Below, one piece after another: positions 16,647 through 24,485 of a DNA stretch of 34,294 nucleotides (position 1 is the first letter of the stretch; the number at the start of each line of letters is the position of its first letter). The position numbers and the translations under genes are program-made. The stretch spans positions 1-34,294 of the forward strand of contig JAFZIY010000022.1 of NCBI GenBank assembly GCA_017554105.1, in the 5' to 3' direction. The stretch is from Prevotella sp. Its GTDB lineage: Bacteria; Bacteroidota; Bacteroidia; Bacteroidales; Bacteroidaceae. Below the pieces are notes generated by a model. That model had not been told where the DNA came from. It saw only the letters and a list, made by a program, of their open reading frames with translations, and searched no databases.

Positions 16647-16742
16647 TTAATTGATGCCCTTTTGCATTGCAAAACGTATCCTTTCGCACTTCAAAAGGAC
16701 ATGTTTCGCATGGTAAAAGGTCATGTTTTGAACGGTGAAATA
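16647..16742. repeat. Intergenic 22-base-period repeat, copy B
   Basis: AAAACG, AAAAGG, AAAAGG and GAAATA blocks start at 16671, 16693, 16715 and 16737, exactly 22 bases apart. Each block is followed by a similar TATCCTTTCG or CATGTTTYG segment. It opens with TTAATTGATGCC (16647-16658), the same 12 bases that open copy A at 4590. It occupies the middle of the 382-base gap 16570-16951, which also holds the promoters of the two flanking genes and no recognisable coding sequence. Confidence 0.75.
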
Positions 16743-16852
16743 ACATCTCCTTATTTCGCCTTCAACGTCACTCGTCATAAGGTTTAATATGGCCGTATGT
16801 TTATTTATACAAAAAAGAGTAGAAAAACATAAATAAAAAAGAATAAATTCTT

Positions 16853-16883
16853 TTTGTAATTCGCATGATTTGCAGTAACTTTG
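16853..16883 (+). promoter_or_regulatory. Consensus promoter for the lipoprotein-murB group
   Basis: TTTG (16853-16856) and TAACTTTG (16876-16883) are 19 bases apart, a good Bacteroidetes promoter. It is about 68 bases upstream of the lipoprotein start at 16952. Confidence 0.75.
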
Positions 16884-16951
16884 CAAGCGGAAAGAGATGG
16901 TTACTGAACATACAATATAAATATAGAGATTGCAAGGTTTTTGATAGAGAA

Positions 16952-17803
16952 ATGAGAAAGGCTTTTGTTTTTGTGATTGTGGCTTTCGTATGCTCGTTCT
17001 TTGTGATGCAGACAACGAGTTGTACGGACAAGAAACCTGTACAGGATAGTATATTGCAGGACTCCCTGATGCAAGATACTACGGCGATGGATTCTATGGA
17101 AATGGCTATCGAAGAAACGCCGATGCCAAAGACTGCGGACGAACTATTCGACGATTTCGTATTCAACTTCGCAGGCAATAGTAAGCTGCAACGCACGAGA
17201 ATAGTGTTCCCACTGCCTGTAATAACCGGAAACAAGACCACGATGTTACAGAGCAACCAGTGGAAGACCGAGCATTTCTTCATGGACCAGGGGTTCTATA
17301 CGCTGATATTCGACAACCGTAAGCAGATGTCGTTGGTGAAAGACACCGCGATAAACCATGTTGTTGTGGAGAAGATAAACCTCGGTAGCAAGGCCGTGAA
17401 GCAGTTTGTTTTCGACCGAAACAATGGACAATGGATGCTGACGAGCATCGTCAACAGCACCGTAGGACAGAATCAGAATGCATCGTTCCTAAACTTCTAT
17501 AGCAAGTTTTCTACCGATACCACCTTTCAGATGCAAAGCCTGAACGACCCAGTTCATTTCACTGGTCCCGACCCCGATGACGATTTCGCCACTATGACGG
17601 GCGAGATAGCACCGGAGACGTGGCTCGCTTTCGCTCCTACAGACATGCCCACAGGGCAGATTTTCAACATCATCTACGGCCCGAAGTATAGTGGCGGGGC
17701 AGAGAAGATATTCTGCTTGCGAGGCATTGCCAACGGTCAGGAGATGGAAATGACGTTCAGGTTGATAGGCGGGAAGTGGAAACTGACGAAACTTGTGGAA
17801 TAA
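16952..17803 (+). CDS. Lipoprotein, probable DUF4348 family
   Basis: The product is 283 residues from the ATG at 16952. The longer open frame from 16865 is rejected because that start lies upstream of the promoter -7 element and the ATG at 16952 gives a clean lipoprotein signal (MRKAFVFVIVAFVCSFFVMQTTSC, lipobox ending at Cys24). An Asp- and Met-rich linker is followed by ADELFDDFVFNFAGNSKLQR and a C-terminal beta-rich domain (GEIAPETWLAFAPTDMPTGQ, GNEMEMTFR-like end). I believe this matches the Bacteroidetes DUF4348 family, from memory of its pattern; the function is unknown. Being lipidated, it should sit on a membrane facing the periplasm or the surface. murB starts 5 bases after the stop, so the two are co-transcribed. 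Confidence 0.8.
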   Translation: MRKAFVFVIVAFVCSFFVMQTTSCTDKKPVQDSILQDSLMQDTTAMDSMEMAIEETPMPKTADELFDDFVFNFAGNSKLQRTRIVFPLPVITGNKTTMLQSNQWKTEHFFMDQGFYTLIFDNRKQMSLVKDTAINHVVVEKINLGSKAVKQFVFDRNNGQWMLTSIVNSTVGQNQNASFLNFYSKFSTDTTFQMQSLNDPVHFTGPDPDDDFATMTGEIAPETWLAFAPTDMPTGQIFNIIYGPKYSGGAEKIFCLRGIANGQEMEMTFRLIGGKWKLTKLVE

Positions 17804-17808
17804 TCGTG

Positions 17809-18816
17809 ATGAAAGACATAAGAGACTATAGTCTGCTACGGCATAATACCTTCGGCATAGAGGCGCGATGCAGTCGCTTCCTTGAGTTCTGTACGGTGGA
17901 GGAAGCACAGCAAGTGGCGCGTATAGTGCAGGCGGACGATACTCCTTATATTATAATAGGTGGCGGGAGCAACCTTCTGCTGACAAAGGATTTCAGCGGA
18001 ACGGTGGTTCATTCGGCAATCAAGGGCATCGAACAACTGGGCGATGGACGGCTTCGTTGCGGTTCCGGCGAGCAGTGGGACGATGTCGTTGCCTATTGCG
18101 TTTCCCATGAGTTGTGGGGTGCAGAGAACCTGTCACTAATCCCCGGTGACGTCGGTGCCAGCGCCGTTCAGAACATCGGGGCATATGGGGCAGAGGCGAA
18201 GGATATCATAGAGACCATCGAGGCGGTAGAGATTGCAACGTCTGAGGTGGTAACAATCAGTGCTGCCGACTGTCAGTATGCCTATCGCCAGAGTCGTTTC
18301 AAGGGCGAGTGGAAAGACCGTTTCCTTATCACTCATGTGACATATAGGTTGGATACGGGTGACTTTACCCCCCATACCGAGTACGGAAACATAAGCAGTG
18401 AACTGCAGCGGAAGGGCATTGAGAACCCAACGGCAGAGCAGTTACGCCAGACGATAATAGACATACGCCGACAAAAGTTGCCCGACCCCGAGGTACAGGG
18501 CAATGCCGGCAGTTTCTTTATGAACCCTGTTGTTGACAAGGAGAAGTACGAAAGCCTTGCTGCACAGTATCAGGGAATGCCTCACTATTCTCTGCCCGAC
18601 GGCAGGGAGAAGATTCCTGCGGGATGGATGATTGACCAATGCGGTTGGAAAGGACGTTCACTTGGCAGGGCAGGGGTGCACGACAAGCAGGCTCTTGTAC
18701 TCGTAAACCGAGGCGGTGCGACAGGACAGGAGATAGTGGAACTATGCGAGGCGGTTAGGAAAGATGTCCTCGAAAAGTTCGGTGTCGCTATATTCCCTGA
18801 GGTAAATATAATCTAG
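17809..18816 (+). CDS. murB: UDP-N-acetylmuramate dehydrogenase (UDP-N-acetylenolpyruvoylglucosamine reductase)
   Basis: The product is 335 residues from the ATG at 17809, 5 bases after the lipoprotein stop. An in-frame upstream ATG at 17776 overlaps that gene and adds residues not expected in MurB. This is the FAD enzyme that reduces UDP-GlcNAc-enolpyruvate to UDP-MurNAc in the second committed step of peptidoglycan synthesis. Visible motifs are RHNTFG (11-16), the FAD-binding GGGSNLLL (51-58), GASAVQNIGAYGAE (116-129), YRQSRFKG (159-166), and AGSFFMNP with the catalytic Ser235. The C-terminal FPEVN carries the catalytic Glu331. The YRQSRFK segment and total length mark it as a type I MurB like that of E. 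coli. All key residues are present. Confidence 0.97.
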   Translation: MKDIRDYSLLRHNTFGIEARCSRFLEFCTVEEAQQVARIVQADDTPYIIIGGGSNLLLTKDFSGTVVHSAIKGIEQLGDGRLRCGSGEQWDDVVAYCVSHELWGAENLSLIPGDVGASAVQNIGAYGAEAKDIIETIEAVEIATSEVVTISAADCQYAYRQSRFKGEWKDRFLITHVTYRLDTGDFTPHTEYGNISSELQRKGIENPTAEQLRQTIIDIRRQKLPDPEVQGNAGSFFMNPVVDKEKYESLAAQYQGMPHYSLPDGREKIPAGWMIDQCGWKGRSLGRAGVHDKQALVLVNRGGATGQEIVELCEAVRKDVLEKFGVAIFPEVNII

Positions 18817-18843
18817 GAAGGAGCCTTATTAAGCAAATAAAGG

Positions 18844-19608
18844 ATGAAACTTACTTTTCTCGGGACAGGAACATCGGTGGGAGTACCGGCGATAGGTTGC
18901 ACATGTCGTGTGTGTCAGAGCAATGACCCGCATGACAAGCGGCTTCGGTGCTCGGCATTGGTGGAGACTGAGAACACCAGAATACTCATTGATGCCGGTC
19001 CGGACTTCCGTCAGCAGATGCTGGGACAACCTTTTCGCAAGATAGATGCAGTGCTGTTGACGCATATCCACTATGACCATGCCGGCGGAGTTGACGACTT
19101 GCGTCCTTTCTGTCAGTTCGGTGAGGTAAACGTCTATGCCGATGATATAACCGCGGATGCCTTGATGCACACCGTGCCTTATTGCTTTGCAGACCATCGT
19201 TATCCAGGTGCTCCCAAGATAAACCTGCTGCGATTGAGGCATCACAGAGAAATAAAGGTGAACGAATTGAGCGTCATTCCGTTCAAGGTGATGCACAGCA
19301 AGATGCCCATCACGGCTTATCGCATCGGGAAACTGGCATATATCACGGACATGAAGACCATTGACGACAGTGAGATGGCATATCTCAAAGATGTTGATAC
19401 GCTTGTTGTCAACGCACTAAGATATACTCCCGACCATCATGCTCATCAGAATGTGGACGATGCTGTGGCATTCGCACGTAGGGTAGGGGCGCGACAGACA
19501 TTCCTCATACATAGTTGTCACGATATCGGATTGCATGAGGAGGTTAATAAAAAACTACCGCCCGACATACAACTTGCGTATGACGGGCAGACAGTGATTC
19601 TCCATTAA
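18844..19608 (+). CDS. MBL-fold metallo-hydrolase, PhnP-like
   Basis: The product is 254 residues with the metallo-beta-lactamase metal site HIHYDH (His74, His76, Asp78, His79). Later metal ligands are in the KVMHSK and ITDMKT segments. The N-terminus GTGTSVGVPAIGCTCRVC includes the Cys cluster CTCRVC (19-24), which in PhnP binds a structural zinc. PhnP itself is a phosphodiesterase acting on cyclic ribose phosphates. No phosphonate genes are present here, so the substrate is uncertain and a general cyclic phosphodiesterase is a fair guess. It starts 28 bases after murB and ends one base before the stop codon of the convergent gene at 19610. Confidence 0.88.
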   Translation: MKLTFLGTGTSVGVPAIGCTCRVCQSNDPHDKRLRCSALVETENTRILIDAGPDFRQQMLGQPFRKIDAVLLTHIHYDHAGGVDDLRPFCQFGEVNVYADDITADALMHTVPYCFADHRYPGAPKINLLRLRHHREIKVNELSVIPFKVMHSKMPITAYRIGKLAYITDMKTIDDSEMAYLKDVDTLVVNALRYTPDHHAHQNVDDAVAFARRVGARQTFLIHSCHDIGLHEEVNKKLPPDIQLAYDGQTVILH

Positions 19609-19609
19609 G

Positions 19610-19900
19610 CTAGTTCTTTTTCTTGAACTTGCTCAAAAAGCCGTAGTACTTTCGATAGAGTTTCCATCCCAGCATGGCACCGTCGAAGATTCCGGCACCT
19701 GTGTTCAGCATATCTGCCATGCGCAGCCCTCGAGTGGGTTGCTCATGCTTTGCGGTCAAGTCCTTCCAGAGCGTGTCCATCTGAGCATGGTCTGCCCTGA
19801 TGCCTGTCAGCAGTTGCTGTTTCCTCTCAGATATAGACTTCAGCGTCTTGTATTTTGTTGGCGCTGCCGGTATTTGAGTTATCTGTTTGTTCTCTTCCAT
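19610..19900 (-). CDS. Small hypothetical protein in the YtxH/holin-like cluster
   Basis: The product is 96 residues, with no signal peptide and no strong membrane helix. A basic N-terminal half (KTLKSISERKQQLLTGIRAD) is followed by a Gly/Ala-rich stretch (ADMLNTGAGIFDGAMLGWKL, about 62-81) that might lie on a membrane, and a Lys-rich end. I do not recognise the family. It is the third gene of a minus-strand set with the holin-superfamily protein (15 bases upstream) and the YtxH protein, so it probably works in the same envelope-associated process. Its stop codon is one base from the stop of the convergent hydrolase gene at 19608, leaving no room for a separate terminator. Confidence 0.75.
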   Translation of the reverse strand: MEENKQITQIPAAPTKYKTLKSISERKQQLLTGIRADHAQMDTLWKDLTAKHEQPTRGLRMADMLNTGAGIFDGAMLGWKLYRKYYGFLSKFKKKN

Positions 19901-19915
19901 ATCTTTTGAGTTGTT

Positions 19916-20284
19916 TTAAAGGTCGGACTTCATACTGTTGTCGAAGAGCATCTCGGCAAGGAACTTCACGAGCGGACGTTCGATGATAGGCTTTCGGAAC
20001 AGGTATAAGATGACGAGTACTATCAGGTAGAAAGCAGCCACGATGCAGAATGCCCACGGGTAGCCTATGGAGGGAGCCATAGCGCATGCTGCGGCAAAAG
20101 AGAGGTAGATAAGCGCCAGCATCATAACGAGTGATGTTGCCGCGCCTATCACGAGTATTGTGATTAGGCGCACCGTCTTGTCGATGACGTCCAGTTTCAC
20201 ATACTCGGTTTGCAACCCGACGTAGTGCCTGAGCACTTCCACGAGTTGTCCTATCGTCTCAATGTTTCTGTCGCTCGAGAACAT
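19916..20284 (-). CDS. Holin-superfamily membrane protein (Phage_holin_3_6/DUF1469-like)
   Basis: The product is 122 residues. An amphipathic N-terminal segment (about 1-42) is followed by two adjacent membrane helices (about 45-70 and 75-100), separated by the short turn MAPSIGYPWA, and a basic tail. This matches the Phage_holin_3_6 family, which despite its name is common in chromosomes as a two-helix envelope protein of unknown role. There are no phage genes nearby, so a lysis function is unlikely. It is probably co-transcribed with the YtxH gene 43 bases upstream and the small gene 15 bases downstream. Such trios are often linked with envelope or stress physiology, which is an inference from context. 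Confidence 0.82.
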   Translation of the reverse strand: MFSSDRNIETIGQLVEVLRHYVGLQTEYVKLDVIDKTVRLITILVIGAATSLVMMLALIYLSFAAACAMAPSIGYPWAFCIVAAFYLIVLVILYLFRKPIIERPLVKFLAEMLFDNSMKSDL

Positions 20285-20327
20285 ATCCTTTGTTTAAGTT
20301 TCGTTCTGCTTGACTCCTACTAAACGA

Positions 20328-20546
20328 TTAATCCTCCGATGTTGCTGCAATCTCCTCGAGGTCATCTGCAAATTCCTCAATCTCCTTGCGGCTCAGCTTC
20401 AGCTTATGCTTCTCACAGAAGTCCTCAATAGTGCCACTGATCTTCTTACGTGTATCTTTTCCTGTCTCAGGAGCCATGAGCAAACCAAGTGCAGCTCCGG
20501 CAATTGCGCCTCCGAGGAATGCGCCAATGTAACCAACTGTTTTCAT
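20328..20546 (-). CDS. YtxH-domain small membrane protein
   Basis: The product is 72 residues. An N-terminal Gly/Ala-rich helix (GYIGAFLGGAIAGAALGLLM, about 5-24) is followed by the APETGKDTRKKI motif typical of YtxH/GvpP-like proteins and a charged helical tail with many Glu and Lys. The family is associated with stress response in several bacteria, but its molecular role is not known. It is the first gene of a three-gene minus-strand set. A -7 element TAAATTTG on the minus strand (20593-20600) lies about 47 bases upstream. Confidence 0.88.
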   Translation of the reverse strand: MKTVGYIGAFLGGAIAGAALGLLMAPETGKDTRKKISGTIEDFCEKHKLKLSRKEIEEFADDLEEIAATSED

Positions 20547-20592
20547 TTCTTTTCCTATTTAAAAGTTAAACATTTCGAATTGTTATGCATGG

Positions 20593-20624
20593 CAAATTTA
20601 TTAATTCTTTCTCAAACTTCCAAG
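20593..20624 (-). promoter_or_regulatory. Promoter for the ytxH-like operon
   Basis: On the minus strand TAAATTTG (20593-20600) fits TAnnTTTG, and CTTG (20621-20624) stands 20 bases upstream as a near-consensus -33 box. It lies in a 228-base divergent gap shared with the SPOR gene. Confidence 0.55.
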
Positions 20625-20715
20625 AAACAGACGTTTTTTTTCAAAAAAAGGTTACTATTTACGTCATTTAACAAACTTTATGTACACTTTTCCTTTACAT
20701 TTGATTGTTTTTGTG

Positions 20716-20723
20716 TAATTTCG
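20716..20723 (+). promoter_or_regulatory. Possible -7 element for the SPOR gene
   Basis: TAATTTCG differs from TAnnTTTG at one position and lies about 50 bases upstream of the SPOR gene start. No TTTG stands at the right distance, so this is a weak call. Confidence 0.35.
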
Positions 20724-20774
20724 CAGCAGTTTTTATAAAGAACTACAATACATTTTTCAATTAACAAACAGCAA

Positions 20775-21290
20775 ATGAAGATTATGAAGAAGTACATGTT
20801 AGTTTGCGCCGGACTCGCTATGGCACTGGCGTTCACAAGTTGCAAATCCTCAGAGAGTGCTTATCGCAAGATGTATGACGCTGCCAAGAGCAACCAGGAT
20901 GCTGGTCTCAGCACGCTGGCAAACAACAATCAAGGTGAGGAGACTGTCGTTGTTGCTCCTGTCACCGAGCGTCCTATCTCTGAGACCACGGTAACCGATA
21001 ACTATGACAATGTATCGGTACGTCAGGAGAATGTTCGCGTAGTGAACGGTAGCGGACTGAAGAACTTCAGCGTTGTTGTTGGTTCGTTCAGCGTTGATGC
21101 CAATGCTTACGGACTGCAGCAGAAACTTAAGAACGCAGGCTATGATGCTCAAGTAGCATATAGTGAGGCACGCCGCATGTATCGTGTTGTTGTTACCACC
21201 TTCGACAGCAAGGCTGACGCAGCACGTAGCCGCAACGAGTTCCGTGCTCAATACCCGGACGCTTGGTTGCTCTCACCAGAGATTAAGTAA
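20775..21290 (+). CDS. SPOR-domain lipoprotein
   Basis: The product is 171 residues. It carries a lipoprotein signal ending in the lipobox FTSC (Cys23 from the first ATG; a second ATG at 20784 would also serve as start). A low-complexity linker (about 24-90) is followed by a SPOR domain (about 95-171, opening LKNFSVVVGSFSVDANAYGL and including RMYRVVVTTFDSKADA). SPOR domains bind denuded glycan strands of peptidoglycan and bring proteins to sites of cell wall turnover, often the septum. It is probably attached to a membrane by lipid with the SPOR domain in the periplasm. ruvX follows after 16 bases. Confidence 0.92.
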   Translation: MKIMKKYMLVCAGLAMALAFTSCKSSESAYRKMYDAAKSNQDAGLSTLANNNQGEETVVVAPVTERPISETTVTDNYDNVSVRQENVRVVNGSGLKNFSVVVGSFSVDANAYGLQQKLKNAGYDAQVAYSEARRMYRVVVTTFDSKADAARSRNEFRAQYPDAWLLSPEIK

Positions 21291-21306
21291 TCGCGACATA
21301 AAAGAC

Positions 21307-21753
21307 GTGGCGAGGATTGTTTCTATCGACTACGGCAAGCGACGAACAGGAATAGCAGTCACCGACCCATTGCAGATTATTGCTAATGGGTTGGCGACTG
21401 TTTCTACATCAGAACTCTACAAGTTTCTTGTGGATTATATGGCGAAGGAGTCGGTGGAGCGCATTATAATAGGAAAACCGATGCAACCAAACGGACAGCC
21501 CAGTGAGAACCTGGCACGTGTGCAGCAGTTCGTGTCGCATTGGAAGAAGTCGCAACCAGATGTTCCAATCGAGTATGTTGACGAGCGTTTCACTTCCGTT
21601 CTGGCCCATAGGGCAATGATAGACGGAGGACTGCATAAGAAGGCACGGCAGGACAAGGCTCTCGTTGATGAGATTTCCGCCACCATAATCCTGCAAAGTT
21701 ATATGGAGGGACGTAGGAAGGAAAGCGAGAATGCTTCCAATAGCACCGACTAA
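21307..21753 (+). CDS. ruvX: Putative pre-16S rRNA nuclease / Holliday junction resolvase-like protein (YqgF family)
   Basis: The product is 147 to 148 residues from a GTG at 21307, which gives VARIVSIDYGKRRTGIAVTD, the expected N-terminus with the conserved catalytic Asp8 in an RNase H fold. The frame stays open upstream to 21163 inside the SPOR gene, but those residues do not resemble the family. Other motifs are GKPMQPNGQPSENLARVQQF, VDERFTS and, near the end, QDKALVDEISATIIL with the conserved Asp. The protein is known in E. coli to process the 5' end of 16S rRNA. It lies between the SPOR gene and def, with def starting 67 bases later. Confidence 0.9.
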   Translation: MARIVSIDYGKRRTGIAVTDPLQIIANGLATVSTSELYKFLVDYMAKESVERIIIGKPMQPNGQPSENLARVQQFVSHWKKSQPDVPIEYVDERFTSVLAHRAMIDGGLHKKARQDKALVDEISATIILQSYMEGRRKESENASNSTD

Positions 21754-21820
21754 CAGATATTTAAACGATAACCTCAAACATATAACCAATAACCTTTAAA
21801 CCCCTAAACACGATAATAAA

Positions 21821-22381
21821 GTGATATTACCAATCTACATCTATGGTCAGCCTGTTCTCCGAAAGGTGAGTGAGGACATTCCAAAGGACTTCCCCGAGTT
21901 GGAGGAACTGACCGCAAACATGTTCGAGACATTGGCCGCAAGTGAGGGAATAGGTCTCGCTGCACCACAGATAGGACGAAACATCAGAGTGGTGGTCATC
22001 GACCTTGACCTTATTTCTGATGACAAGCCAGAGTATAAAGGATTCAAGAAGGTTTTCATCAATCCTCATATTGTGGAATATGACGAAAGCGAGACGGAGA
22101 CAATGGAGGAAGGATGTCTCTCCTTGCCGGGTATTCACGAGAAGGTGAAACGTCCGACGCGTATCCGTGTTCGCTGGGAAGACAGTGAGCGTAACGAGCA
22201 TGACGAGTGGGTTGACGACTATCTCGCACGTGTAATGCAACACGAGTTCGACCATCTTGATGCCAAGATGTTCATTGACCGCATTGCTCCACTGCGAAAG
22301 ACAATGATAAAGAACAAACTGAAGTCGCTGACTCTCGGCAAGTATCGTTGTGGATACCGCACAAAACCAGTCAGAAAATAG
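21821..22381 (+). CDS. def: Peptide deformylase
   Basis: The product is 186 residues from a GTG start at 21821, giving ILPIYIYGQPVLRKVSEDI, the normal opening. All three metal and catalytic motifs are present: GIGLAAPQ (43-50), EGCLSLPG with the metal ligand Cys99 (97-104), and HEFDH (141-145) with two His ligands and the catalytic Glu142. The enzyme removes the formyl group from the N-terminal Met of new proteins in the cytoplasm. It follows ruvX in what looks like an operon continuing into the TPR gene 18 bases later. Confidence 0.97.
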   Translation: MILPIYIYGQPVLRKVSEDIPKDFPELEELTANMFETLAASEGIGLAAPQIGRNIRVVVIDLDLISDDKPEYKGFKKVFINPHIVEYDESETETMEEGCLSLPGIHEKVKRPTRIRVRWEDSERNEHDEWVDDYLARVMQHEFDHLDAKMFIDRIAPLRKTMIKNKLKSLTLGKYRCGYRTKPVRK

Positions 22382-22399
22382 ATTATATATATCAGTTTG

Positions 22400-24445
22400 A
22401 TGGGAGGAAACGGCAGTGCATTGGCAAGCAAGGACGCAAAAGCCATGTTGCGTGGGAGGTCATCTGTCTTATTCAGATGGCTTCTGCTATTCTTCTGCCT
22501 TTCGCCTCTTGCCTCCCTGTCATCCCGTGCACAGTATAATGTTGACAGACTGATAATGATAGGACGCAGTGCTCTTTATTATGAGGACTACGTTCTTTCG
22601 ATACAGTATTTCAACCAGGCAATTACTGCCAAGCCATTCCTCTATGAGCCATGGTTCTTCCGTGGAATAGCAAAGTTCTACCTTGATGATTTTGTCGGTG
22701 CGGAAAGCGACTGCTCCGAGGCGATAGAACGCAACCCTTATATCACGGGAATGTATGAGTTGCGCGGGTTGTGCCGCATACGTCAGAAGAAATACGACGA
22801 AGCCATCAGCGACTACGACATGACTATAAAGTACGAGCCGATGAGCCGTGGATTATGGTATAACCGTGTGCTTTGCCGCATCGAGAAGAAGGACTTCGAC
22901 CGTGCCAATGCCGACCTTGACACAATGATGGGGCGTTGGAGTGATTATTCAAAAATTTACTCCCTAAAGGCAGAGGTGTGCCTGATGCAGAAGGACACCA
23001 TAGGTGGTGCTCAGTATCTCGATAAGAGTCTTGAGAAAGACCCTTATGACGGTGAGGCATGGATGGTTCGTGCGATGATAAGTTTGTCGAGAAAGCAGTG
23101 GCGTGATGCCGACGAGCAGTTGAGCAAAGCCATTCATCTGAAGCCAAACACTGTAGGCAACTATGTCAACAGGGCGCTCGCACGTTATAATATCAATAAC
23201 CTCAGAGGTGCAATGGCCGACTATGACAAGGCAATAGAGATTGACCCGAACAACTTCCTGGCGCATTATAATCGTGGACAGTTGCGTGTTCAGGTAGGAG
23301 ACGACAACCGTGCCATTGCCGACTTCGACTTCATAATACAGCACGAGCCACAAAACTTTATGGCGATATTCAACCGTGCGCTGCTTCTCGACCGCACGGG
23401 AGACCTGCGTGGTGCGATACGCGACTACACCACCGTCATCAATCAGTTCCCTAATTTCTGGACAGGACTTCATTATCGCGCTCAGTGCTACCGTCGTCTT
23501 GGCATGACATCACGTGCCGAACAGGACGAGTTCCGCATCTTCCAAGCCCAGAACAACAAGCACTTCGGTATTCAGCAACGATGGAGTGCAAGCAAGACTC
23601 GTGAGGTGAGGAAACAGAGCGAGATAGACATGGACAAGTATAACCAGATGGTGGTTGCTGACGAACAGACCGTGGAACATGAGTATAGCAGTGAGTATCG
23701 TGGAAAGGTGCAGAACCGTAAGACCGACGACGAACTGATGCCGATGTTCGTTCTTGCCTTCGGTCAGGCTGTCAATGGCATCAGGTCGTATATTGCCTTT
23801 GATGTGGAACTTGAGAAGATTAACACCCTCAAGAAGGAGGACGACAATCTATATCTCGTCTGCAATCGCGGTTCTCTGTCGGAGAAGGAGAGCAATCGCT
23901 ATTTCTCTCTCATCGACAAACTGAGTGGTGAGATTGCAGCCGGGATGGACATGGAGAAGGTAAGGCCTTTGCTGATGAAACGCGCTGCCGCATACTTGCA
24001 GACGCAGGACTTAGACGATGCCATCAGCGACTTCACAACCTATATCTCGTCTGACAGTACGTCGGCAATGGCTTTCTGGCAGAGGGCGGTCTGCCAGTCA
24101 ATGATGAACGATTTCAATGCCTCGCAGGGTATCGATATACAACTGAAAACGGCACGGACACTCGACGATTTCAACCATGCGGTTAAACTCAATCCCAACA
24201 GTGCATTCATCTATTACGACCGCGGAAACTTCTATGCATCGCGAAAAGACTATGCACGTGCCATCGACGACTATACAGAGGCTTTGCGCATAGACCCTAA
24301 TCTTGCAGAGGCATACTATAACCGCGGCATCGTGCGGCATATTTCAGGCAATAGCGACACCGGAATATCAGACCTCAGCAAGGCTGGCGAACTCGGTCTC
24401 TTCGATGCATACAGTGTGATACGCAAGTTCAGAGGCAAGCACTGA
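22400..24445 (+). CDS. Exported tetratricopeptide-repeat protein
   Basis: The product is about 681 residues from the ATG at 22400. A second in-frame ATG at 22445 would start directly at a cleaner signal peptide (MLRGRSSVLFRWLLLFFCLS up to SSRAQ) and may be the true start. At least eight TPR units fill two blocks, roughly residues 50-385 and 520-680, with recurrent patterns such as AIxDYDxAIxxxPxNxxAxYNRG (for example near 270-300 and 610-660). Between the blocks is a charged stretch with no recognised domain. TPR arrays are protein-binding scaffolds, here in the periplasm. It lies 18 bases after def, and the next gene begins 40 bases after its stop. The partner is unknown. Confidence 0.88.
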   Translation: MGGNGSALASKDAKAMLRGRSSVLFRWLLLFFCLSPLASLSSRAQYNVDRLIMIGRSALYYEDYVLSIQYFNQAITAKPFLYEPWFFRGIAKFYLDDFVGAESDCSEAIERNPYITGMYELRGLCRIRQKKYDEAISDYDMTIKYEPMSRGLWYNRVLCRIEKKDFDRANADLDTMMGRWSDYSKIYSLKAEVCLMQKDTIGGAQYLDKSLEKDPYDGEAWMVRAMISLSRKQWRDADEQLSKAIHLKPNTVGNYVNRALARYNINNLRGAMADYDKAIEIDPNNFLAHYNRGQLRVQVGDDNRAIADFDFIIQHEPQNFMAIFNRALLLDRTGDLRGAIRDYTTVINQFPNFWTGLHYRAQCYRRLGMTSRAEQDEFRIFQAQNNKHFGIQQRWSASKTREVRKQSEIDMDKYNQMVVADEQTVEHEYSSEYRGKVQNRKTDDELMPMFVLAFGQAVNGIRSYIAFDVELEKINTLKKEDDNLYLVCNRGSLSEKESNRYFSLIDKLSGEIAAGMDMEKVRPLLMKRAAAYLQTQDLDDAISDFTTYISSDSTSAMAFWQRAVCQSMMNDFNASQGIDIQLKTARTLDDFNHAVKLNPNSAFIYYDRGNFYASRKDYARAIDDYTEALRIDPNLAEAYYNRGIVRHISGNSDTGISDLSKAGELGLFDAYSVIRKFRGKH

Positions 24446-24485
24446 CATATATAAAAGCAATTACTAACCCTAAATAACGACAGAT

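Noticed and set aside
16671-16742. CRISPR array in repeat B
   Set aside because: The 22-base units are degenerate along their whole length, with no separate unique spacers.
16647-17283. Minus-strand open frames (16647-17015 and 16801-17283)
   Set aside because: They run through the noncoding repeat, the lipoprotein promoter and the lipoprotein gene itself, with no plausible start or domain.
19916-20284. Prophage remnant because of a holin-type protein
   Set aside because: The family is common in chromosomes, the neighbours are YtxH and a small unknown gene, and there are no lysis, structural or integrase genes.
21163-21306. Longer N-terminus for RuvX
   Set aside because: The extra 48 residues overlap the SPOR gene in another frame and do not resemble the family, while GTG at 21307 gives the canonical N-terminus.
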